Assembly: GCA_002179805.1 (NCBI GenBank)
Contig: NAVB01000017.1
Location: 1-64,000, forward strand
Direction of reading: 5' to 3'
Source of the DNA: Acanthamoeba lenticulata
Taxonomy: Eukaryota; Discosea; Longamoebia; Acanthamoebidae
DNA: 64,000 bases
Below, piece by piece: positions 55,656 to 64,000 of this stretch; position 1 is the first letter of the stretch, and each line of letters opens with the position of its first letter. The notes under the pieces are model-generated. The model was not told the origin of the DNA. It saw nothing but the letters and a program-made list of their open reading frames with translations, and made no database searches. The position numbers were made by a program, and so were the translations under genes.

Positions 55656-57163
55656 TCAGAACTTGCGTGCGGCTTGTGCTGGTCCCATCTTTTTGGCCTC
55701 GGCTTCTTTGGTCAACTCGCTCAGGCGCAGCTTCAGTTCGCTGGTAGACCTGCCCTCCGAAGTACGCTCTGTAACGAATTCTGAGGCAACCAAAATAAAG
55801 GATAGCATACCGATCAAGTTGGGCCACTTCGTCCTCGGCAGTGTGAAGGGCGACGCCGAGGTCGCGGAGCTCGCGAGTTGTTCCGTGTAGGTCTTCCTTG
55901 AGCATCTTCTTAGTGTTCATGTGCCGCACACGAGCGTCGTCATGGAGCAGCAAGGTGATTGTTGCCACATGCTTCATTTCTTCGATCTGCACCAGTCACG
56001 AATGCAGGTGAGGCCACACGCTAACCGCATGCAAAAAAATAAATAAATATAAATAAACATGAACCTTCTTTGTTTGTTGTGAGTTTGCTCGTGTCTGCTC
56101 GGTGATCTGTGTACGGAGAGGCACAAGCGAGTCTTCGATCGAGCGACGAAGTTGTTCACTGACTCGCGCCTCATTGTCTAGCTCTCGCACTGGGTGCAGT
56201 GTGAGGACGTAAGCTCTCATGTGGTGCAGGAGGAACGACGTACATCTTTCTTGAAGATTCGCCAGCTCAGTGCCTTGCTGTTGAAGTAGCTTGTTTATCG
56301 GCTTCCCATGGAAGTACTGCGCAGTTTCATCATTGAACTTGTGCATGCGCTCGACCTCGCGAGTGTAGAGAGCTCTAAAGAGGAGTAAGTTTTTTATCAT
56401 AGACATTGGCGAAGAAGGAGTTGGTCGTACACTTCATCTTGGAGCTTCTTATTTTGTGCTCTCACTGTGGTCGACAGCACTTCGTTCTGCCGAAGAAGCT
56501 CTCCAATCTCTGACAAAGAGGTCCTTCAGAGTAAGCACGCTCACGTGTTACTCGATTAGAGCGCACCTAGTTCGGCTGCTTCGTTTTCAGCCTGCAGGTC
56601 TATGAGCTGCTTCTGGGTTGTTGTTTTATGATAGCTCACGTTGACTTGAACGCGAGTGGCTTCCTCGAGAGCCTTCCGCACTGCACCTAGCGATAAGTTT
56701 CAAAGCGAGCAGAAGAGGTAGAAGCAACGCACCCTGCTTGATCTCGGCCTGAGCTGCTGCGTGCTGCGCCTTCTCTTCCGTAAGCTTCTGCGATTCAACC
56801 TGTACCGCCATCGAGTTCAGTGTTGGCAGGCACACGTCATCACCTGGACTATACCTTGTAGAACTGCCGAAGCTCATTGAGGTGATGAAGGAAATCATGT
56901 AACTCTGTTGCGGATGGAGACGGCGGACGACAAACTTCCTGTATAACGCCGTCGTTCAAGCCGGTCAGCTGCCGCCCTGCTTCAAGCTCTGAGCTGTCCG
57001 CATGTTCTTCTGGCCCTGAATCCCCTTCGCTACTCTCATCGAGTTCTTGGCTGTCGGCCAGGAGTAGCCGCTCTTCTTCATCTTCGTGCTTGAGTTGTTT
57101 AAGGAACTCTTCCGCGTCATCCAGTTCTGCTACAAGCTGCTCTCCTCCTTCGTTAAGGTCCAT
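55656..57163 (-). CDS. Coiled-coil protein of unknown function
   Basis: About eight or nine exons. The first ATG is at 57163 (MDLNEGGEQLVAELDDAEEF) and the stop at 55656-55658 (ending AQAARKF). The N-terminus is acidic. From about residue 90 onward each exon reads as heptad-rich helix, for example HDFLHHLNELRQFYK, VESQKLTEEKAQHAAAQAE, EIGELLRQNEVLSTTVRAQN, REVERMHKFNDETAQYF and ELKLRLSELTKEAEAKK. Open sequence continues upstream of the ATG, so a missing first exon is possible. No family was recognised; the pattern fits structural or trafficking coiled-coil proteins. It lies between the amidase gene and CTF8, on the same strand as both. Confidence 0.65.
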
Positions 57164-57309
57164 TTGTGTTTTGGCTTCTTTCACGCCACCTAGTGGTAAG
57201 AGTACTCTCGTACTCGTTTGCCTGCGTTTTGGGCTTCCCGCCAATTTGACCTCAGCCGGGGTGGTGTCGATTTATTGTTGTTATGTACAGAGAAGAGGGC
57301 GTACAAGCT

Positions 57310-57693
57310 CTAGAGCGGCTTTGGACGATTTTTGAAAATGTACTTGAACTTGATCACGCCCGCAAGCCGGTAGTCGACCGCTTGAGCCTGCGGGTTGTCC
57401 TCCAAGGCCTGCCCCGGCGCGTTGCCGTCCTTATTGAGGATGGCGAGCGGCTTCTTCAGCGCAACTCGTTTGCCCTCCAGGTAGTGGTTTCCTATGATGA
57501 GGATGGGCACCTGATGGGCAAATTTGTAAGTAACACTAAATGTAAAGATGCTTGTGCGGCGTACCCCTTCACGCTCAGTAAGCTTGCCAATCTCTTTACC
57601 ATCATAGCCACCTTCAGGAACAAAAAGTTCTCCCTGAAGCTCGATAAGATTCCATTCGTTGGCCTTCCCCTCGGAACGAACCACGAGCCTCAT
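57310..57693 (-). CDS. CTF8: Ctf8 subunit of the Ctf18-RFC clamp loader
   Basis: Two exons (57693-57565 and 57510-57310) join at phase 0 into 109 residues, close to the human length of 121. Conserved blocks: EWNLIELQGEL at the N-terminus, EGVPILIIGNHYLEGKRVAL spanning the splice junction, LKKPLAIL, and the C-terminal KFKYIFKNRPKPL that in the family contacts Ctf18 and Dcc1. The complex loads or unloads PCNA and supports sister-chromatid cohesion. Its start codon lies 114 bases from that of the divergent PIGM gene. Confidence 0.92.
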   Translation of the reverse strand: MRLVVRSEGKANEWNLIELQGELFVPEGGYDGKEIGKLTEREGVRRTSIFTFSVTYKFAHQVPILIIGNHYLEGKRVALKKPLAILNKDGNAPGQALEDNPQAQAVDYRLAGVIKFKYIFKNRPKPL

Positions 57694-57807
57694 CTCGTGC
57701 CGCGTTCGTTTCGTAAGCTTGTTGTGTTTGTTCAAATGGCGGGAAACATTCAGAGGAGAAAATGCCGTACGCCGCTTTTCTTTTGTCTTTTTTTATCTTT
57801 CGAACCC

Positions 57808-59391
57808 ATGCAGGTGACCTCGCTGGCACGAGGGGCTGTGCAGTGGGCTGCCCGCCACCCGCTTTGGGTCTTTGTGGCTGCCTTTCTGGTGCGCCTTGTG
57901 CTGATCGGCTATGGCGAGTGGCAGGACCGCACCAGTACGCCCCCCCCCCTCCCGTTCCTTGCTCTGTTGTCGTGTGGTGAGCTGACAAGGGTGAGGCAGT
58001 GGTGGTCAAGTACACGGACATTGACTACATGGTGTTCAGCGATGCTGCGCGGTTTGTTACGGAGGGCGGCAGCCCCTACGACCGCAGCACCTATCGCTAC
58101 ACTCCTCTCCTGTACGCCGCTACCCTCCTTCTCCCTTCCTCGCCCACTAGCGCTAAGGCTGCCGTTACGACCACAGAGCCTGGTTGATGACGCCCAACAT
58201 CCTTGTGCATTCTGCATTCGGCAAGCTGCTCTTTGCCACCGGCGATGTGGCCATCGGCGCCTTCGTCTATCTCATGGTGCCCCTGTTCCACAACGAGCCC
58301 GCGCCACCACGAGAAAAGACCAAGAAGAAGAAAGATGTGTCCAGCAAGGTGGTGGAGGAAGAAGCGATCGTGTGGGCCTGCGTATGGCTCTTCAACCCGT
58401 TCGCCATCGTCATCTCCACGCGCGGCAATGCCGAGTCCTTGATCGGCCTCCTGGTCGTGGCGGCGCTCTACTGCCTACTGACCCAGCGGCTCGTGGTGGG
58501 CGCCATCCTCTACGGCCTGGCCGTCCACTTCAAGATCTATCCCATCATCTATGCACTGCCTTTAGTCCTCTTTGTCAAGTACCGCCACCACTTAGGGCGG
58601 GCCAGCAGGTCGTCCTTCCTGGAGCTCCTGCGAGTGACTCGTGAGCAGCTCGTGTTCACCTTGGTCAGCGGCGGCACCTTTGTGTTGCTCTCGCTTGCGC
58701 TCTATGCGGTCTACGGGTTTCCGTTCCTCCACCACACCTACCTCTACCACATCACCCGCACCGACCATCGCCACAACTTCTCGCCCTATTTCTACCACCT
58801 CTACCTTTCGTCCTCGTCTTCATCATCACCAACTACTGCGGCCTCGACTGCCCTGGCGTCATCGCCTTTCGCGGCGCTCCTGACGTCCTCGCGGACAGTA
58901 GGCCTGCTGGCCTTCCTGCCTCAGGTGGTGCTACTCATCGCCTTCTCTCTGCGCTACGCTCGAAGCGGGGCAGCACGAGACCTGGCGCTGTGTCTCTTCC
59001 TCCAGACTTTTACGTTCGTCGCCTTCCTCAAGGTGTGCACGTCCCAGTACTTCATCTGGTACTTCTCGCTGCTGCCGTTGGCCCTCTACAAGTCGTCCAT
59101 GAGCCTCCTCCAGCTGGCCTTCCTCTTTGGCGCCTGGATGGCTACGCAGGTACCCTCTTGATCAACTCCAACCACTACACAAGTGTGCGACTGGCGTGGT
59201 TTCCCTTCTCATGATGAACGTCATAGGCTCTGTGGCTGAGCAACGCGTACTACCTCGAGTTCGAGGGCGAGAACACGTTCTACGCGATCTGGCTGGCCTC
59301 ATTGGCCTTCTTCGGAGCCAATGTCCTCATACTCGTGCAGTTCATCCGGCACCACCGCCCGGTGGTGGACACCCACAACAAGACGGCGTGA
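57808..59391 (+). CDS. PIGM: GPI mannosyltransferase 1 (PIG-M)
   Basis: Four exons (57808-57934, 58000-58111, 58177-59149, 59227-59391) give 458 residues, near the 423 of the human enzyme. The lumenal DXD motif is in [20 protein letters not shown], followed by [14 protein letters not shown]. Further family blocks are [72 protein letters not shown] and a C-terminal [12 protein letters not shown]. It adds the first mannose to the GPI precursor on the lumenal side of the ER. An in-frame ATG at 57736 would lengthen the N-terminus; 57808 was preferred because it gives the short cytosolic start usual in the family. Confidence 0.93.
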
Positions 59392-60112
59392 CTGCCAATT
59401 GCTCGTTCGTTTCCTTCATTTTCTTGTTTGCCAAGCGAGTTCAGAAGAGATCCTGGCCTTGCCAGCGGTCCTGTAACGCATCCCACCGATTCAGCAGAAC
59501 AAACGCGCATGCAGCACGTTCTCCACGAAATTGATTGAGGAATGCACACCTTGAAGATGCGGCTGATCAATTGATTTTAGAGCGCCTTGAGCAGTTTAGC
59601 GGAGATCGATCCACCAGGTATCAAAGCTCAATCTGCGTCTCCTGCTTACAGCACCCCCCTCCCTCTAGAGCGTCCATTAATCCTGTGGCCGACCCCGCGC
59701 TACCTGCGCGTCGACGGCTGACCGTTCTCGCAAATAGAGGGCGGCACTCTAAGCTGGAGCGGCGAAGTGCCGCGAACACAAGGAGGGCGGCCAACCGGGA
59801 CGAGCCATCGCCATGGGACCCGCAGCGCGAGAGCCCGCGGAAGCCCTTTCAGGGCCTTGGGAATGCGATCGGAAGACGACCCAGCAGCCCCACCTTGATC
59901 CCCTCACCCGGCCCAGCCGTGTCCAGCTATAAATGGGGCCGCGCCACGACCCTGATTTCCACTTCATCAACCAACCAACCTACCGACCAACAACAACAAC
60001 AGCGAGCTTCCAAGCAACCAAGCGAGCACAGAGCGTCGGTCAACACTCCAACACTGAAAACAAAACACCACCAAAACAAACAACAACCAACAACCAACTT
60101 GAACGATCCGTC
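59392..60112. other. Intergenic promoter region of the choice-of-anchor-A gene
   Basis: No gene is supported. A TATA box at 59928-59934 is followed by about 180 bases of CA-rich and AAC-rich leader sequence running to the ATG at 60113, a likely 5' untranslated region. Confidence 0.55.
59928..59934 (+). promoter_or_regulatory. TATA box
   Basis: TATAAAT in a GC-rich setting, 179 bases before the ATG of the choice-of-anchor-A gene. Confidence 0.6.
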
Positions 60113-63100
60113 ATGACGATGACCAGCCACCGATCGCGGCGACCCGCCGCAGCCTACGCCCTCCTCTTCTTGTTGTGCGCTTTCGCGGCCACGGCTGGTA
60201 CGACCGCTTGCAAGCTCCCATCCCCCATCAGCCTTGTGCTGGTGCTGGTTGCTTCTTGGCTTGGACGATGATGTTGGCACTCACCACCGTGTCACCTGCT
60301 CGCTGTGCGCAGTGGCCGATGATGCCTCGAGCGACTGGTATGGCGGCGGTAAGAAGTCGCCCAGCGCGTCCCCGTCGGCGCAGCCCAGCCAGTCGAGCTC
60401 GCCCTCTGCCCCCGCGTCGCCCTCTGCCTCAGCCTCGGCTCCGGCGTCGCCGTCAGGATCGCCCAGCAGGTCGGCCTCGCCTTCGGCGGCGGCTTCGGCT
60501 TCAGCCTCGGCCTCGGCCTCTGCGTCGGCGTCGCCCAGCAGGTCAGCCTCGCCCTCGGCTTCGGCTTCGGCTTCTGCCTCGGCTTCAGCCCCTGCGTCGG
60601 CGTCGCCCAGCAGGTCGGCTTCGCCCTCGGCCTCAGTGTCCCCGTCGGCCTCTGCCTCGCCTTCGACCATTCTGGCGACCCCGCAGCCTTCGTCCTCCCC
60701 TTCGTCGTCGGCCTCTCCCTCTGCCTCGTCTTCGGCCTCGGTTTCGCCCAAGGCCTCGCGCTCTGCCTCGCCCTCGGCTTCCGCTTCGGCTTCGGCTTCG
60801 GCTTCAGCTTCAGCCTCGGTCTCGCCCAAGGCCTCGCGCTCTGCCTCGCCCTCAGCTTCCGCTTCAGCTTCAGCTTCAGCTTCGGCTTCGGCTTCGGCTT
60901 CGGCTTCAGCCTCGGCCTCGGCCAGCGTCTCGCCCTCGGCCTCGGCCTCGGCTTCGCCCACGATTGTCAACACGCCGCCCCCTTCGCCCTCGCCCTCGGC
61001 TTCTGCTTCGCCCTCAGCTTCGGCGTCGGCCTCGCGCTCCCCCAAGGCCTCGCGCTCTGCTTCGCCTAGCGCCTCTGCTTCGGCCTCTGCTTCGGCCTCG
61101 GCTTCGGCCTCGGCTTCTGCCTCGCCCTCGGCCTCTGCCAGCGCTTCGGCGTCGGCGTCGGCGTCGGCTTCTCCCTCGGCCTCGGCCTCGGCCTCGGCTT
61201 CGCCCACGATCGTCAACACGCCGCCCCCTTCGCCCTCGGCCTCGGCTTCAGCCTCGGCTTCGGCCTCGCGCTCCCCCAAGGCCTCGCGCTCTGCCTCGCC
61301 TAGCGCCTCGGCCTCCCCGTCCAGCTCGGCGTCGGCTTCTCCCTCGGCCTCTGCCAGCGCTTCGGCTTCTCCGTCGGCCTCGGCCTCGGCTTCGCCCACG
61401 ATTGTCAACACGCCGCCCCCTTCGCCCTCGCCCTCGGCTTCGGCCTCGGCTTCAGCTTCGGCGTCGGCCTCGCGCTCCCCCAAGGCCTCGCGCTCTGCTT
61501 CGCCTAGCGCCTCTGCTTCGGCCTCTGCTTCGGCCTCTGCTTCGGCCTCGGCTTCTGCCTCGGCTTCTGCCTCGCCCTCGGCCTCTGCCAGCGCTTCGGC
61601 GTCGGCGTCGGCTTCTCCCTCGGCCTCGGCCTCAGCCTCAGCCTCGGCTTCGCCCACGATCGTCAACACGCCGCCCCCTTCGCCCTCGCCCTCGGCTTCG
61701 GCCTCGGCTTCGGCCTCGCGCTCCCCCAAGGCCTCGCGCTCTGCCTCGCCTAGCGCCTCGGCCTCCCCGTCCAGCTCGGCGTCGGCATCTGCCTCCCCAT
61801 CAGCCTCGGCTTCTGCCTCGGCTTCACCCTCGGCCTCGCCGTCGATCACGATCGTGAACACCCCGCCCCCCTCGCCTGCGGCCTCGGCCTCGGCTTCGCC
61901 ATCTGCTAGTGCCTCCGCGTCTGCTTCTGCCTCTGCCTCTGCCTCGCCGTCGGCTTCGGCTTCTGCCTCTGCTTCTGCTTCGCCCTCGGCCTCGCCGTTG
62001 ATCACGATCGTGAACACCCCGCCTCCCTCGCCTGCGGCCTCAGCCTCGCCCTCGCCCTCGGCCTCGCCCACCCTCTCGCCCTCGCCTTCGGCCTCGCACT
62101 CGCCCTCGGCGTCTCCCTCGACCTCGGCTTCGATCAGCGCGTCGCCTTCGCAGTCAGCGTCGCCCACGATCGTCAACACGGCGCAGCCGTCCTTCACGTG
62201 CCCGGTGTGCCCCGTTTGCCCGACGCTGCCTCCGCCGTGCCCCTCGATGCCCCCGCCGTGCCCGACCCAGTCGCCCAGCCGCACGCCGACGCCCTCGCCC
62301 ACCATCGTCGGTAGCCCCGCGCCCACGGCCGTCGTCGGCCCGGGCACCAGCTGCACCACGCCGCTCCTCGGCGACGCGCAGGACTTTGGCGCGTTCCTGC
62401 TGGGCCAGCGCGACGTCGCGCTGACGGTCGACGCCGACAACGCCCGATTCGGTGGCCGCGTGGCCGTCAACGGCAGCGCCCAGCTGTCTAACTTTGAGAT
62501 CGGCCTGCAGCTCAACTGCACGAGCGGCGCCAACGCCAACTTCTCGCTGATCGTGTCGGGCGACCTCAACGCCACCAACGGCATGCTCACCTGCGGCACC
62601 TACATCGCCGGCGGCCGCGTGGCCAACCCGCCGGAACTCAGCGCCGCCGCGCCCGAGGGCATCGCCGGCGCCGACGTCCTCGCCCGCACGGGCATCGACT
62701 TTGCGGCCGCCACGGCCGACCTCCAGTCCGTCAGCCTTGCGCTCTGCGCGTCGCCCAACGCCACGGCCGCGACCGTCTCGCCTTTCGGCCTGATCGAGCT
62801 CACGCAGACCGACCTCCACTTTGTGAGCGGTGTCAACGGGCGGCCTGTGGCGCTGGCCACCGTCTTCTCGGTCCGCGCGTCGGACCTGGCCACGGCCAAC
62901 CGCATCGTGATCAGCCTCGCCTCGGGCGCGGACCCCAACGCGGCCCTGCTCGTCATCAACGTGCTCGGCGCCGCCAGCGGGTTCAACCTGACCAACGCCG
63001 TCATCAGCCTGCCGCAGGGCTTCCCGGCGTCCAACCTGCTCTGGAACGTGTGCGAGTCGGGCGCCGTGGGCCTCACCAACATCCAGTTCCTGGGCTCGCT

Positions 63101-63230
63101 CCTGGCGCCCTTCTCCCGCCTCCGCCTCGGCAACGCGCAAGTCGAGGGCACCATCGTGGCGGCCACCCTCGGCGGCGCCGGCTTCGAGCAGCTTCAGGCG
63201 CCCTTCAACGGCTTCTTCTGCCCCGCGTGA
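60113..63230 (+). CDS. Secreted choice-of-anchor-A protein with Ser/Ala/Pro tract (Jonah lectin-like)
   Basis: Two exons (60113-60197 and 60313-63230) give exactly 1,000 residues. Exon 1 is a signal peptide (RPAAAYALLFLLCAFAATAG). Residues about 42-655 are almost only Ser, Ala and Pro, punctuated by TIVNTPPPSP cassettes and RSPKASRS units. A Cys/Pro knot follows (CPVCPVCPTLPPPCPSMPPP), then a choice-of-anchor-A domain (about 710-1000): DFGAFLLGQRDVALTVDADN, GGRVAVNGSAQLSNFEIG, FDFAAATADL-type helix, VINVLG, LLWNVCES, FLGSLLAPFSRLRL and IVAATLGG. Acanthamoeba Jonah lectins of the cyst wall carry this domain, so a wall protein is likely, though cellulose binding is not shown by the sequence. 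The tract may be O-glycosylated. There is no membrane anchor. Confidence 0.88.
60355..62190 (+). repeat. Ser-Ala-Pro coding repeat with TIVNTPPPSP cassettes
   Basis: Hexamer-like TCGGCC/TCGGCT/TCTGCC units run for about 1.8 kb. A cassette beginning ACGATYGTSAACAC recurs at 60960, 61206, 61398, 61656, 61848, 62004 and 62166, with spacings of 246, 192, 258, 192, 156 and 162 bases. All spacings are multiples of six, so frame is kept. The blocks after the cassettes share RSPKASRSASPSAS, pointing to block duplications. Confidence 0.9.
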
Positions 63231-63413
63231 TTTTCGAAATCGTCTGCCTTCATCAGCACCCGCGCTCCTCTTCTCAAAGCTTTTGCACCACAAGTACTAA
63301 TTACCGCCTGATTTTTATTCTTTGACAATAAACCAACATTTTTTCGTATTTCTTCTTGAAAAGGACGACAAGAAGAAGAAGATCGAGTTCAAACACCACG
63401 TGAGCTCTTATGC

Positions 63414-64000
63414 TCAATAAAACGATGATTTCATTTCCTCCTCATCCATAAGCTCTGTGCTGGTCGTAACGAAAGCCACCCGCCTGCGGGTAGGAAGAAG
63501 AGGTCAAGAATGGGCCACATGTAAAAAAACAGATGAATAGAGAAGACGCCAGGCGCGAACCAGTTGTGATTGTATTCTGGGACCGTCACCCCACGGCCGA
63601 TCAGCACCTGGCGGGCGCTCTCGTACTGGTCGGACGGGATAAAATTCCAGCCTGCTCCTCATTCACGCAGCACACCCACCGGTGAGCCAACATGGGTGAA
63701 TGGCAACATACACCACATGCACACACACACAGACATACCTGCTGTGTCGAAGTGCTCCAGGTGAGGGAATGCCTTGGCCACGAACGTCATGGCCCGCACA
63801 TCCACACACTGCGCCCCGCACACAGTTTGAGCCACCCTCTGTGTGCAGGACAACAAGGAAGAGAACAACAATAGTAGCTACAAGACGCGACCTTGTAGCC
63901 GCCCAGGTCGAGGTGGGTGAGAGGCAGCGACTGCAGCAGGTGCAGCGACTCATTGGTGAAGCGGTGGTAGCCTCCGCGCAACGTCAGCTTTTGCAAATCT
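63414..64000 (-). CDS. Leucine-rich-repeat protein, C-terminal part (5' end outside window)
   Basis: At least three exons on the minus strand. The most upstream, ending near 63891, reads LQKLTLRGGYHRFTNESLHL, then LPLTHLDLGGYK, typical of the F-box-linked LRR style. The next reads VDVRAMTFVAKAFPHLEHFD. The third starts WNFIPSDQYESARQVLIG. A GTTCGC donor near 63570 and the acceptor near 63490 would lead to an ending in TELMDEEEMK with the stop at 63414; reading through instead ends at a TGA near 63437. The N-terminus is beyond base 64000, so an F-box cannot be checked. Function unknown. Confidence 0.55.

Noticed and set aside
60175..61857. 560-codon plus-strand Arg/Pro/Leu-rich frame
   Set aside because: It is an off-frame reading of the same repeat; the real frame continues into a conserved domain.
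60281..62599. 772-codon minus-strand frame rich in Glu, Ala and Gly
   Set aside because: It mirrors the stop-free hexamer repeat of the choice-of-anchor-A gene; no start context, domain or splice signals support it.
1..64000. CRISPR arrays, bacterial operons, riboswitches and rRNA genes
   Set aside because: No regularly spaced repeats with unique spacers, ribosome-binding sites, compact operons or rRNA sequence were seen; the genes are intron-containing and eukaryotic.

Overview
The window is nuclear DNA from a GC-rich amoebozoan and fits Acanthamoeba best. The genes are intron-rich. Exons joined by GT-AG introns (donors mostly GTACG or GTGCG) keep frame through as many as 19 exons. Typical amoeba content includes two Zn2Cys6 regulators with a PAS-like domain, F-box proteins, an EGLN/PhyA-type prolyl hydroxylase and a secreted choice-of-anchor-A protein like the Jonah cyst-wall lectins. 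The organism is inferred from sequence content alone. No bacterial operons, CRISPR arrays or rRNA genes are visible.

Layout. 1-833 is the 3' end of a membrane-anchored surface-protein gene whose full paralogue lies at 45458-48733. 834-25651 is unstable. It holds one apparently intact gene of a beta-helix-like surface-protein family (copy A, 3030-5464), a shortened copy (B, 11645-13504), a copy broken by an internal inversion (C, 13962-16066), two half copies (D, E) and two small fragments (F, G). A copia remnant (10595-10988) and a MULE-type transposon (21787-23557) that seems to carry a host gene fragment lie among them. Between these are normal genes: an 18-exon M13 metallopeptidase, a FAM133 homologue, an EGLN-like prolyl hydroxylase and a peptidyl-tRNA hydrolase 2 with an N-terminal UIM.

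25938-34022 is one 19-exon gene for a predicted 2,219-residue membrane protein. It has about 22 related hydrophobic modules followed by an F-box and a unique C-terminal domain. I recognise no family, and it is the best candidate for something undescribed.

34023-64000 is a dense housekeeping region: two Zn2Cys6/PAS regulators, a mitochondrial carrier, a PQ-loop protein, an F-box/WD40 protein, a G-patch protein, an HtrA protease, an acid ceramidase/NAAA-like amidase, a coiled-coil protein, CTF8 and PIGM in divergent orientation, the choice-of-anchor-A protein with a huge Ser-Ala-Pro tract, and a partial leucine-rich-repeat gene. A clear selenocysteine tRNA (UCA anticodon, 37816-37902) lies antisense inside a carrier-gene intron.

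Possible links: an EGLN/PhyA-type hydroxylase and two F-box proteins in one window fit SCF/Skp1 biology. The surface-protein family, the paired membrane beta-helix proteins and the Jonah-like protein point to the cell surface or cyst wall. All exon joins were made by eye from splice consensus, phase continuity and family alignment from memory; no search was run.
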